This document shows positions 10,801 through 22,064 of a stretch of 64,000 nt of DNA, one piece after another. The stretch is from Trematomus loennbergii. Taxonomy: Eukaryota > Chordata > Actinopteri > Perciformes > Nototheniidae. Each line of letters begins with the position of its first letter. The first letter of the stretch is position 1. The notes below the pieces were generated by a model that made no database searches, was not told the origin of the DNA, and saw only the letters and a program-made list of their open reading frames with translations. The position numbers and the translations under genes were made by a program. Location of the stretch: positions 25,762,970 to 25,826,969 of the forward strand of contig JAAOOA010000116.1 in assembly GCA_012861695.1 (NCBI GenBank), read 5' to 3'.

Positions 10801-10985
10801 CTGAAGACCACATGTCTGACATTGTTACCTATAATCCTGAAGGTCTCTGCTCTTCGCTTGATAAAACCTCTGTGTTCTATTCAAGCCATCAGGATAACTG
10901 TTGTGGATCAAAAAATCCATCAGTTCTTTTACAACTACTGAATCCATCCCCTCCTGTTTAGCCCTACAGCTAGCTCTCCCTCCAA

Positions 10986-11092
<107 letters not shown>

Positions 11093-11119
11093 ACTCTATC
11101 ACTACTCATTACGCACAGC

Positions 11120-11320
11120 CGATCTTTCTCTATCTATCTCTATTGTATCTCTATCTCTATCTCGCTATCTATCTCTGTCTCGCTATCTATTTATCTGTCT
11201 CGCTATCTATTTATCTCTCTCGCTATCAATCTCTCTCTCTATCTCTATCTCTATCTGTCTCGCTATCTATCTCTGTCTCGCTATCTATTTATCTCTCTCG
11301 CTATCAATCTCTCTCTCAAT
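11120..11320. repeat. Imperfect TCTATCTC/TCGCTATC microsatellite
   Basis: Pyrimidine-rich tetra/hexamer array with a ~50 bp higher-order repeat (CTATCTATTTATCTCTCTCG recurs). It lies in the putative 5' UTR of the minus-strand gene. Confidence 0.95.
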
Positions 11321-11357
11321 ACTCACAAACCAAGAAAGTTGTGACAGCTTCCTCCGG

Positions 11358-11365
11358 TTTATATA
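11358..11365 (-). promoter_or_regulatory. TATA box of the Ginger-like gene
   Basis: TATATAAA on the minus strand, about 410 bp upstream of the first Met, in otherwise GC-neutral sequence. The hAT insertion begins 9 bp further upstream and separates this box from the rest of the promoter side and the right arm. Confidence 0.5.
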
Positions 11366-11373
11366 GCCTAGAC

Positions 11374-12185
11374 CAGGGGTCGGCAACCCCTGGCACGCGT
11401 GCCACCAATGGCACGTGGCACCGTAACCAGTGGCACACTAGGAATAAGTGTACAAAATATTTATTTTATTTTCGGATCCTGAACGAGACCGCCGCCAGAG
11501 CGCGTCTCCCCGTTACCTGCAGAAGGAAGCCATGCACGCAACGCAGCCCCACTCAAAAGGCCGATCGCGAGACGTAACATACATGACACTTTTCTCTGTG
11601 TGCGGCAAAACAAGCTCGCCAAAATCGCTTCACCAGTCAGGCAGTATTTTAAGGTGTCCGAAAAAGACAATAAAATAGCGGTATGCAACGTGTGTGAATC
11701 AGAAATCCTGCAGCTCCACCCGCTGTGACGGACCGGTGAGCGGAGCAGAACACACATTAAGAGTTAGACCTAACACACTTAGCTATTTGATCTACCTTTG
11801 GAACTAGTTATAAATATATTTATTCTTCACTGTCACTCATTACTGGATCAGTGAGCTGCATGAGATACTGACAGGCTGTCAGGAGAGAGAGAGAGGGGGA
11901 GAGAGGAAAAGAGAGCGCTTCCGCTCATTTCTCCCGTGTTATTATCCAAAGTTAATGTAAACTTGAATAATGTAGGCTACTTCATTTGAATGTAACAATT
12001 ATGTTGGTTGTTGTTTGTGGAAGCGCCAGTGAATGAGCCCCATTAACTGAGTTTTAAACATCACTTTTCACAGTGTTTTCGTCGAGCTCTTCAACACCCC
12101 CCGTTGATAATTCACGATCGTCGGCACGCTGATAAAAACTTTTTTTTAGAATGGCACTTCGTATCAAAAAGGTTGCCGACCCCTG
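11374..12185. mobile_element. Non-autonomous hAT element
   Basis: Ends CAGGGGTCGGCAACC and its complement GGTTGCCGACCCCTG, flanked by a perfect 8 bp duplication GCCTAGAC (11366-11373 and 12186-12193). The interior keeps a short BED-finger-like remnant on the plus strand near 11640-11700 (QYFKVSEKDNKIAVCNVC), the usual N-terminus of a hAT transposase. The rest of the transposase is missing. The segment 11735-12000 is related to the duplicated block at 17486-18205. Confidence 0.95.
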
Positions 12186-12431
12186 GCCTAGACAATCTAG
12201 GATAGAAATATGTATATATAGCATGTATATATATATATATGTATATACATATAAAATAACAATTTCATCATATGGATTCAACTTGTGTCCCGCTCGACTT
12301 TTCTGTGGTTTACCCGTTTACCTGTGACATATCAGCCATGGACGATTGTTTGTTTCATTCTAAGCTATCCAGCAAGGTTAATTTCATTTATTTTGTATTT
12401 TTTCTGCACAGTATAGAGTGTTGTTGTTGTG

Positions 12432-12557
12432 ATGAGAGGGATGGAGGTATTTAATAAAAACCTTACTCGCTGGAGAATAGCTACAGAAGTCCTGTCACAA
12501 CTTAATCGGAGAGGATCACAGCTTGCCACGGATCTCGATGCTGCATTCGGGCTGTGA
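12432..12557 (+). other. 41-codon conserved frame in right arm
   Basis: Counterpart of 4609-4734; frame and stop are preserved. It could be an exon of an arm-encoded gene or chance. Confidence 0.25.
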
Positions 12558-12954
12558 GTAAACAACTTGTGTCTTACTTTTAGGCTGTCTGAAGGTATGG
12601 ACAGCTATCAAAGCTACTAAACATCACATTAACAACGATGTACAAATGAAAGTCGGAGACAAAATATATTTGAAATGATTAATTCACGTTTGCAATGTTT
12701 TGAACAGACATCCCCAGTCACCTCATTGTCATTGTGTAGTCCTCGCTGTACGCGTCCGGATATCGGCATCGCAACCACAACCTCACACACTGGTACTGAA
12801 TGTATGGAATGCCATTTAAGCCAAAATTAAATAAATAAATAAATACATAAATAATTAAATAAATACTATATATATAATTATGCCTATGAAATACATTCTG
12901 AAATAAATAAATGTGGCAATAAATATGTATACATGTACATTTAAATACACATTT

Positions 12955-13190
12955 ATTTATTTCATGGGACTTTTATTTCATAATGACACATTTATTTATT
13001 TCAAGAGACTTTTATTTCATAATGAGACATTTATTTATTTCAAGAGACTTTTATTTCATAATGACACATTTATTTATTCAAGAGACTTTTATTTATAATG
13101 ACACATTTATTTATTTCAGGGGACTTGTATTTCATAATGACACATTTATTTATTTCAGGGGACTTGTATTTCATAATGACACATTTCCAT
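12955..13190 (+). repeat. Subterminal ~39 bp tandem repeat (right arm)
   Basis: Same array as at 1925-2150, with slightly different unit boundaries and small deletions. Confidence 0.88.
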
Positions 13191-15244
13191 TTCTTATATG
13201 CAAATGAACGGGCGTGGTTAGCTCACAGATCCAGACCAAAGCAACAGCACCGCAACACTGACTCAATAGCTCTTGTTTCACACTCAGCCTGATTTAGCTC
13301 TGGTTCTTCCTGTTTCAGCCACAGCGGAGCCGGCTCTAAACACCGAACACCGGTTCTTAGCTGACCCCACTTGGCTGCCCGGCAAGAACCAAGAACCACG
13401 CTCACGTCGGAAGGGGGCGAGATTAACCTGAGCCATAATAACAGTTTATGGCGAGTACGGAAAATGAAAGTTGTAACAAGCAGTAGCGCTGAGCAAAGTG
13501 ACTAGAAGGCAACCACACACTTATAAAAAAACACACTTTATAAAGTCAGGCAACACTAACCAGGCTTCGTGTGATTCTGTTTATTTGTACCTTACTTTGA
13601 CCATCCGTTCACTGTTATTGATCGTTGTGGAGAGCAGGCAGAAGTTTTCTTTTGTATTATAGCAGCTATCAGATGGAATCAATACATGGGCTGCCCAGGT
13701 TGTCATGTCCGACTATCACAAGTAGAATCATAATGAAAAGGTAAAATGTGCCTGTAGAAAACGGCTTATGCCACAATAGGATAGCAACAAGTAGTCAATA
13801 TAATCAGTTTAGCTTCGGTTGCTGTTGCATAACTGCGGTCAACTCAGCCGTCTCTCGCGTTCGCTTGGTCAAATCAGCAGCTATTCATTTTTGAGTGCGC
13901 AATTAATAGCGCCTTTACGGTAATCGCTGTACAAGAGTACAATAATGGATGTTTTTTTTGCAATACAAGTCATTTGTACCATAAGTTCTTAATAAAACTG
14001 ACACTGTTTGACTCAGTCCTAGTTTGACTGCTACAATAAAATGAAGTTGGCTACTTTTATTGTGTACTTGTTGAGTAATACTCTATCAAACTCCCTTCCA
14101 GAGTACAATCATGCATGTTTTTAGCTATCTTTGATGAGGGATCAAATGATATTTTGCAGTCCGACTGCACCTTTTTGACTCCAATACAGGCATTTGTATA
14201 TGTTTGGAGAAATTACACAATAAATGGCCCAGATGTGTACACATCGAAATCTTGTAGTGCAGGAAGAAATACACACTGGCTAAGCCTGCAGGTGATATAG
14301 GCTTTGTTTTGCAATATTTATTCAAAGGTCACTTATTTAAATAAATACCTGAAATATAGATTATCTCTTATCAAAGATAGCAGAATACATGAAAGAATGT
14401 ACTCAGGACAGGAGTTTGACCTAGTATTACTCAAAAAGTACACAGTAAAAGTACTTGATTGTACTTGTGGTAGTAGTCCAAGTAGTACGGAGTCCAACAG
14501 TAGGCTATCAATTTAACTAAGAACTTTTGGCAAAATACCATTTTATCTCTCATCAAAGATAGCAAAAACATGCATTATTGTACTCGGGAAGGGAGTTTGA
14601 CAGAGTATTACTCAAAAAGTACACAATAAAAGTAGGCCTACTTCATTGTATTTGTGGTAGTAGTCTAACAAGTACTGAGTCCAACAGTACCAATTTTATT
14701 AAGAACTTATGGCTAAAAATTATTTTATCTCTCATCAAATATAGCAGAAGTGGCATGATTTTGTTCTCAGGAGGGGACTTTGAGAGAGTATTACACAGTA
14801 AAAGTAGCCTACTTCATTTTATTGTAGCAGTCAAACTAGGACTGAGTCAAACAGTGTCAGTTTACCGTAAAGCGCTATTAATTGCGCACTCAAAAATGAA
14901 TAGCTGCTGATTGACCAAGCGAACGCGAGAGACGGCTGAGTTGACCGCAGTTATGCAACAGCAACCGAAGCTAAACTGATTATATTGACTACTTGTTGCT
15001 ATCCTATTGTGGCATAAGCCGTTTTCTCCAGGCACATTTACCTTTTCATTATGATTCTACTTCTACTTCAGCTAAGAACCGGTGTTCGGTGTTTAGAGCC
15101 GGCTCCGCTGCGGCTGAAACAGGAAGAACCAGAGCTAAATCAGGCTGAGTGTGAAACAAGAGCTATTGAGTCAGTGTTGCGGTGCTGTTGCTTTGGTCTG
15201 GATCTGTGAGCTAACCACGCCCCGTTCATTTGCATATAAGAAAT

Positions 15245-15480
15245 GGAAATGTGTCATTATGAAATACAAGTCCCCTGAAATAAATAAATGTGTCATTATG
15301 AAATACAAGTCCCCTGAAATAAATAAATGTGTCATTATGAAATACAAGTCCCCTGAAATAAATAAATGTGTCATTATGAAATAAAAGTCTCTTGAAATAA
15401 ATAAATGTGTCATTATGAAATAACAGTCTCTTGAAATAAATAAATGTGTCATTATGAAATAAAAGTCCCATGAAATAAAT
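15245..15480 (-). repeat. Subterminal ~39 bp tandem repeat (right arm, other end)
   Basis: Same array as at 3975-4215. Three units are of the AGGGGACTTGTA subtype and the rest of the AAGAGACT subtype. Confidence 0.88.
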
Positions 15481-16476
15481 AAATGTGTATTTAAATGTAC
15501 ATGTATACATATTTATTGCCACATTTATTTATTTCAGAATGTATTTCATAGGCATAATTATATATATGTATTTATTTAATTATTTATGTATTTATTTAAT
15601 TTTGGCTTAAATGGCATTCCATACTGAATGTGCATCAAAGTTTTCATATGGAGCCAAATATACCAAAAGATAAATGTAAACAACAGAAGAAGCGATCGAA
15701 ATGTGTATTTCCTGGTTATCCGTGGCTCCTCAAAGTACACGCCCCTGACACATTCCTGCCGTTATAGAACGTCACGAGTTCCCCGGTGTCACCAGTTAAA
15801 CGGTAACACCTGCACTGAGAATCCTCAAATACAGAGACAAGTCACTTTGTCCACGCTCCCTGAGACCCTCAAGCCCACATTAATGTTAACAACGCCTCAA
15901 AGGGCGGACTCCTGAGTTCCATGGCACTTGGACTATTTACATCATCCAGGGCTCAACACCAGTAAATACACCTCTCTTTATCCGCTCTCCAAGCCTCCAA
16001 GGGCGGACTCCTGAGGTCCGTAATGCCCCCCTAACATGACACTTAGACTATTTACATCATCTAGGGAAGCACACCAGTAAATGTAGCCTCATGTAACTTC
16101 ATATAGGGATTCTTTAATAGTTGTGTGAAGTAATTAAACAATAAGGGGGTATTAAGATCTTTAAATTATAATTTTCCTCTCAAAGAGACTTCGTTGTACA
16201 CACACACACACAAAACAACATTAAATAATGACATGATATTATAGTGATAACACATAATGTGTAGAAAGAGATCTCCTGTATGGGTTGATTGCGCGTTGAT
16301 CTGTTGGTAAATGCTCATCTATCATTTTCAACCAAGCAGCATGAGGTCAAATTTAATAAGTAATAGTTTGTCACGATTTTACGGGGAAAAAGTCAGAGCG
16401 CAATGTCACATCTTAAAGACAGCTTGAACTGGATAGATGGTTAGTCTTTTTTCAAACATACCATATGTTCTGCATG

Positions 16477-16794
16477 TTAGTATATTTGGCCAAATCGGGT
16501 TAGGCCCCACTGCCCCACTCCCTCAATAGGGAAGTCACGCTTTGGGAAGAGGTGTTTAATTTCACAGATCTGACTTGATTGCTGTTGTGATGGCTGAAGG
16601 AAGAGGGACGGGGGAGGAAAATTCAGAGGGTGAAGAAGCAGAAAGATAACTTGTTTGTAAAACGGCAGCACGTCAGTTTCAGGAAAGATGACACGCATGA
16701 CATGCCCAATATCCTGAAGCCCTACAAAAAAAAAAGTATATTGTGTTGAAAATATCGCAAAAAGCCATAATATTGTATAATGTAATAGTTGCAT
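16477..16794 (-). other. Right-arm counterpart of the 604-924 reading frame
   Basis: About 105 codons nearly identical to the left-arm frame, with a two-base shortening followed by compensation near the GLQDIGHVM segment. No domain is recognised and coding is doubtful. Confidence 0.2.
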
Positions 16795-17485
16795 GTTGTA
16801 TTTTGATACAAATCACTGTATATTCAAAAATATAATGGAGAGAAAAAAATATATATATATCACAGTATGTTGAAAAATATGAAAAAAGTAATGTTGTGTT
16901 AAAATAATATGAAAGAAATCAAAAGTAAAGCATCTAAAAACATATATTTAAAAAAAGTAATGTTAGTCAAGTCAAGTTATCAAAACTGCATTGTTTCATC
17001 GAAACAGTGTTAAAATCACAAACTCTCCATTTAGAGTTTGATTCTTGAAGAAAACTCAATTCATTACAAATGAATGAATATTTTACCAAGTTATATAGTT
17101 TTCCATACATAAACGTGTATCTTACAGTTCCTTTGTGAGAGAATTACGCACAAATTGCAGTATTTTATCTGTTTTATGTGCACTGTTGGAGGAGCCTGTG
17201 ACCTATGTTTTTCATTGACATATCTACACTGTAGCTAATGGGCATATGCCATAAATCCTTGAAACTTGAAACTTAAAATGATCAGAAACTGCATTGTCTC
17301 ACTGAAAACAGCTCTAAAGAAAACCCAATTCCATACAAAGTACTTAACTTTCTACCAGTTGTAGAGTGGTGCTTACTTCAAAAGTGTATCTAAAGTTGCA
17401 TCACTTATGTGACATACAAGAATAGTGTGTGACAGACAAAAGATGTCCTGTATGGGTTGATTGCGCACGGACATAAACGCTAGTA

Positions 17486-18205
17486 AAGTCTAATCTGACG
17501 GGAGAGACCCGCTGTTGCTGACGAGTCGACACGTAGCTCTGCATGTTCCCTACAGCTGGTGAGCGGAACAAAACACACACGTAGCTATTTTAATTACCTC
17601 TCAAACTACCTAAACTAGTTATAGATATGTTTTAGTTTTACTGTCGGGTCACTCATTTATTGGACCCGCGAGCTGCATGATACTGGCGTGTTGTCAGGAG
17701 AGGGGAGAACAGTCCGTTTATTATTCCCGTGTTATTGTAAATTACTGTACACGTTTTGAATAGTTAATTAATCTACTATAATTAGTTGGTTTAATATCGA
17801 ATCATATCAGTTTGTTTCAAAGCTCATTAAATAACATAGAAGACCTTTAACTGGCACTTGTTGACGGGGGAGACCCTGTGCTGCTGCTGACGGGGGAGAC
17901 CCGGTGCTGCGGACTATTCGACATGCATCTCTGCATGCGTTGAGCGGAACAAAACACACTCTTCAGATATCACACGTAGCTATTTTAATTACCTCTCAAA
18001 CTACCTAAACTAGTTATAGATATGTTTTAGTTTTACTGTCGAGTCACTCATTATTGGACCCACGAGCTGCATGATACTGGCGTGTTGTCATGAGAGGAGG
18101 GAGAGCGCCCCCGTTTTATTATTCCCGTGTTATTGTAAATTACTGTACACGTTTGAATAGTTAATTAATCTACTATAATTAGTTTGTTTAATATCGAATC
18201 ATATC
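17486..18205 (+). repeat. Tandem duplicate of hAT-related sequence (~390 bp period)
   Basis: Two head-to-tail copies (about 17490-17815 and 17875-18205) sharing GAGCGGAACAAAACACAC, TAGCTATTTTAATTACCTCT and a long common tail. Both resemble the interior of the hAT element at 11735-12000, so this is probably a fragmented relative without its ends. No coding capacity. Confidence 0.75.
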
Positions 18206-18231
18206 TAATTTTGTCCGTAAGATTTAAACTG

Positions 18232-18470
18232 TAACGGCCCTGCTGACCGGACAGGATGAGGAGGAGGGGGTGAGAGGGGGGGCTGAGGAGGGGGGTGGGG
18301 GCGACAGGGCGGATGTGAAACCTGCTGTAAGGGGGGAGGAGGGGTGGGTTGAGAGGGTGGGGGCTGAGCGGGGTGGGGGCTGAGAAGGGTGGGGGCTACC
18401 TGAGAGGATGTAACACCTGTATGTGAGGGGGAGGGGGGTGGGGGCTACCGGGGAGGATGTAACACCTGTA
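18232..18470 (+). repeat. G-rich imperfect tandem repeat
   Basis: Repeats of GGGGGTGGGGGCT and of GAGGATGTAACACCTGTA. Many runs of four or more G make it a candidate for G-quadruplex formation. The proline-rich frame on the other strand is a composition artefact. Confidence 0.85.
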
Positions 18471-18756
18471 CGCGATAACACCTCGAACAAAGGGGCTCAT
18501 TAGCATATCAAAGGGGGCTCATTAACATAATTAGGGGCGGGACTTAGAAGGTGTGACCTGTCACTTTTTTATGCATACTAATGAGATTGAAGCGGGATTG
18601 GTAATACTACTTTCATCATATAAAGTGTGACATGTAAAACCTTTTATGCAATTGACAGTGATAAAGGGATTTGGTTTTCATTAATGGAGGAACAATTTAG
18701 TAAATTCTTCAAGTAATTCCAGAAATTAACTTTATTATTTCATTTCATTTCATTAG

Positions 18757-20478
18757 AGGAAGTATGCAGGAGAAAATGGAAGTCACTGAGGGACAGATTC
18801 AGAAAGGAGAAAACAAGGGAGAAAGAGGCAAAGAGAAGCGGGGCAGGGTCATCCGGGGGAAATATAGAGTGGCGAAGTCCCTCCCCTTCCGGTGGACCTC
18901 CATGGGACCTTATTTCGGAAAAATTATGTATTGAAGTCAATGGAGAGAGAAAGATTATCTTTCGATCCCGTTTGAATTGTGCCACGAATTACACATATGA
19001 TGTTTGTCAATTTAAAAGATAATTTTGCAAGTCAAAAAAAAAAAATGTGTCGTAAAACTGTGAAGTAACACATTTGTTTTGTGAAACGCTCAATGAACTA
19101 CATCTCTGGTCAACAACACACGTCACCAAGATGGCCGTCACTACTGTCTTGTCAACAAAACGATTGACTATCCTCACTATCACCACAATGAAACACGTCC
19201 TGAAGAATGTCATGCAAAGCTGCCTGCCTGCCTTCCTTTGATTCTCTCTGAACTGCCTGGTCGTTTTAATGTTTAATGTCAACCATTTGTGCAGATAGCA
19301 TGAAGTAGAGAAGATCGCCGATGCTAATGTTAGCGTTAGCATTTTCCCCCGGGCTTAAATGGTGTATTATAGAATGATCACACCGGTGACAGTACTATTC
19401 AAAGGGTTCACGAAATACTACTACTACTCTTACTGTTTAACATTTTGGGTTACTTAATGTTACTTCATGTTAAGGCTAATAAAAATGACAAGGCTGTAAT
19501 GCTAACTAACGTGCTAGCTACTAGCTAGGTAGCTAACTTGATCAAGCCACTCCTGGTCCTTTCATCAGACGGGAAGCAAAAGAACGAGCAAGACCCATTG
19601 CTGGTATAATAACAACCTGGTACTAAGCACACAGGCATCTTGTTAAAGTTATCTTATCTTAGCCAGCGCCATATAGATAGATTATATCTATATTGCGCTG
19701 ATCTTAGGTATCTGAATGGTGGAGGAAAACAATTGTGACATCACTTACGCGACTCTGGGATTTGTAGTCTTTCTAGTTACGTATTTTTCATAGTCTTATA
19801 TTTCAACAGTTTTACGACAAACACTTTTTTGACATGGAAATTATTTTTTAAGATTGACAAACATCATATGATGGCACAATTCAAACGGGATCGAAAGATA
19901 GTTTTTCTCCCCATTGACTTCAATGCATAATTTTTCCGAAATAAGGTCCCATTACCCGGAAGTAGGTGGGCGTGACTTCGCCACTCTATAAGCCCTGGCG
20001 TTTCACGGCAGTGATGGGGTTTTTAACCCCATTTATCATTGACCGTGAGACGTCCAGCAATGTCCCCCGGCAAACCCTGCCTCCATCCAACCTGGTGCCA
20101 GAGGCAGAGAGCCAGCTAGAAAGCCAGCCAACAGTCAGCCAGCCAGCCGACAGTCAGCAAGCCCAGGCAGGGGAGACAGGACAGGAGGAGGAGGCGATTG
20201 TAGAGGACCGGGACCGGGGAAAAAGGAGAAGGGGAAGGGAGATGTCCTCCTTTGAAAAAGGCTTGATGTCAGCCATCAGTCCTTTGTTCATGCCACCACC
20301 ACCACCTCAACCTCATCCTCCACCTCCACCACCCCCACCAGTAGTGGTGTTGGTGGAGGATGAGGATGAGGAGCCTCTTGCCTGCCATGCGAAGGCTGTC
20401 GATTGCAAAGAGGAAAAGAGTGCGATTTGAAATATACAAAGCATTTTTGAGGCAGAGCAGGAGATGGAAGAGAACTGA
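18757..20478 (+). pseudogene. MADF/BESS DNA-binding protein of Harbinger copy A
   Basis: In Harbinger elements the second gene encodes a Myb/MADF-like protein that partners the transposase at its DNA site. Exon 2 starts after TTTCATTAG at 18757 with the end of the MADF fold, is cut by the MITE (18867-19986), and resumes at YKPWRFTAVMGFLTPF. It continues through a Gln/Ser-rich linker and a proline run to a BESS-like end (SLLPAMRRLSIAKRKRVRF...). The frame breaks near the proline/acidic block and again near the C-terminus. Exon 1 is missing. A polyadenylation signal lies at 20557. Confidence 0.8.
18867..19986. mobile_element. 1.1 kb MITE with GAGTGGCGAAGT ends
   Basis: Termini GAGTGGCGAAGTC and its complement, with similarity between the two ends continuing for about 200 bp (CCTTATTTCGG, ATTGAAGTCAATGG, TTTCGATCCCGTTTGAATTG). 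Flanked by TATA on both sides (18863-18866, 19987-19990). The empty site is seen in Harbinger copy B at about 30225, where GGATATAAGCCC carries TATA once. The interior has no transposase. Superfamily not certain: the duplication may be TATA, or TA with an end starting TA. Confidence 0.93.
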
Positions 20479-20556
20479 TTTTTTTTTTTGTAATTCACAC
20501 ACATACTACACCACACTACATGTTTTACACTTATCCACTCATCACACACTTACATA

Positions 20557-20562
20557 AATAAA
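20557..20562 (+). terminator. AATAAA for the MADF gene, copy A
   Basis: AATAAA 79 bp after the MADF stop, conserved in copy B at 30808. Confidence 0.6.
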
Positions 20563-20785
20563 AGTTATTAAAAAGTATGTTATGTCTATACTGTGTCTTC
20601 ACTTGTTCATGTGGTTTGTCAGTTGCAACATAGCAGAAGCTTCATGTATGTTGATATATAATGTGCTGTCTTCTGTACAATTGTCCATTTGAAAACCTAT
20701 TGAAATTATGAGTGGTTTATCAGTAAAAACAGGGCTGAAGGAAAAAGGTTGTTAGCAATATCATAATATCAATTCAAGAAACATG

Positions 20786-20791
20786 TTTATT
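20786..20791 (-). terminator. AATAAA for the transposase gene, copy A
   Basis: TTTATT on plus, i.e. AATAAA on minus, downstream of the transposase stop. The two signals face each other about 230 bp apart, as expected for convergent genes. Confidence 0.55.
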
Positions 20792-20904
20792 AGGAATGTT
20801 GTATTTTTAAATGGCTCATTTGGAATATTTGCTTTTTAAAGAAAATATGGGTAGCTCTTAAAAGAGCTTTTGGTTTGGAGGCTCTTAAAAGAGCCATGGT
20901 GACC

Positions 20905-21938
20905 CTACACCACATACTGCTGCCATGGCACTGCACCCTCCTCATTAAAATAGGAGCAGAAGTTCTCCCGCAGTTGGAGCGATCTGCGTGTGGCATTGTT
21001 GGAGCCCATCCTCGGTGCATCACACAGGGTTGGAGTATCTGGAGCTTCATCCGTGGAGTCCTCGAGAGATGTGCGTGTTTTCCTTCCCATTATCTTCCTG
21101 CGGAGGAAGTTGTGCAACACACAGGCGGCCTTCACACACAACTCTGTTACCTCCGGGCTGGTGGTAATGACACGCCTGAACATTCTCCACCGAGATGAGA
21201 GGATGCCAAACGCACATTCAACCACCAACCGGGCCCGGCTGAGGCGGTAGTTGTACATCCTCCTCTCGCGTGTGATCTGGCGTCCAGGGAATGGACGCAG
21301 CAGGTTGTCCAGCAGCGGAAAAGCTTCATCTCCAACAAAGACATGGGGAAGAAGGCCCAGCCGCTCTGCTCCTGGGATGACGGTGTCAGGTGGTAGCTGC
21401 AGACTGCCATCTCGAGGCTCTCTCCAAAAGCAGAATTCCGCAGGCTCCCACTGTCGCTGCTCCTTCCAAATCCTCCAACATCCACTACCCTGAAGAGGTA
21501 CTGGGCATCCACGACAGCCAGTAGTACCAAGGAGTGGGTGGACTTGTAATTGAAGTAGAGGGACCCAGAATTTGCTGGAGCCTGGATCACCACGTGCTTC
21601 CCATCAATGGCACCAACACAATTTGGAAAGTTCCAGATCTCCTGAAACTCAGCAGCGATGGCTCTCCAGTCCTCCATCTGTGGTACCGGCATGGTCTCCT
21701 CAACCAGGGCGGTCCAGATGGCACCCGCAACCTCCCTGACGATGACAGCCACTGTTATATGACCAACCCTATAGCTGAATGCTATGGTCCTGTATGAGTC
21801 ACCGGTTGCCAGGTACCTGAGAAAAAAAGTAATATACATGATTTAAAAAATAAAACAATTTCAGACCCCACACACACACAGACACACACACAGACCACAG
21901 ACACCACACAGACCACCACACAGACCACAGACACCACA

Positions 21939-21975
<37 letters not shown>

Positions 21976-21985
21976 ACACACACCA

Positions 21986-22064
<79 letters not shown>

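Larger units (their letters stand above)
7572..10947 (-). pseudogene. Ginger1-like transposase gene: integrase plus Ulp1-type protease, ~14 exons
   Basis: Coding exons with canonical GT/AG ends can be chained on the minus strand: 10947-10829, 10800-10538, 10453-10383, 10299-10066, 9975-9870, 9711-9543, 9453-8977, 8904-8786, 8699-8589, 8516-8451, 8374-8285, 8063-7959, 7841-7736, 7636-7572. The product reads: N-terminal segment, H2C2 zinc finger, DDE integrase core, GPY motif, Ser/Thr/Pro linker, then a C48 protease domain. Gypsy-type integrase plus GPY plus a C-terminal Ulp1 or OTU protease is the hallmark of Ginger1 cut-and-paste transposons. LTR retrotransposon integrases lack such a protease, and no reverse transcriptase or gag lies nearby. 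Defects: one base missing after the zinc-finger CQS in exon 3, an extra A in an A-run in exon 7, a frame change at the 9152-9161 homopolymer, and an unresolved frame at the exon 2 start. Alternative: a host gene of the GIN family, but the breaks and repeat setting favour a transposon. Confidence 0.85.
12803..15623. mobile_element. Foldback-like element (right arm copy)
   Basis: Same element as 1777-4367 at the equivalent position of the other arm, flanked by CTGAATG at 12796-12802 and 15624-15630, the complement of the left arm's duplication. It is longer than the left copy mainly because of extra repeat-like sequence at about 14440-14690, where segments with near-identical starts (a long A-rich run followed by TTTGAC...GTATTACTCAAAAAGTACA) recur. 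Confidence 0.8.
12205..17400 (-). repeat. Right arm of giant inverted repeat
   Basis: This is the reverse complement of 1-4960 with scattered substitutions and indels. The inner boundary lies in a TA-rich tract at about 12205-12240. The outer boundary visible here is 17400, only because the window starts at the paired base. The nested foldback element occupies the corresponding site at 12803-15623, so both arms descend from one already-invaded sequence, or have been homogenised since. Confidence 0.93.

Noticed and set aside
7572..10947. LTR retrotransposon (Gypsy) as source of the integrase
   Set aside because: No reverse transcriptase, protease or gag and no LTRs nearby; introns and the downstream Ulp1-type domain point to Ginger1.
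7572..10947. Functional domesticated GIN-type host gene
   Set aside because: At least three frame disruptions and a repeat-only neighbourhood argue against it, though misassembly at homopolymers keeps it possible.
13223..13405. Short frames such as 13223-13405 and 2188-2391 in the foldback ends
   Set aside because: Parallel, overlapping and truncated differently in each copy; explained by the inverted repeats.
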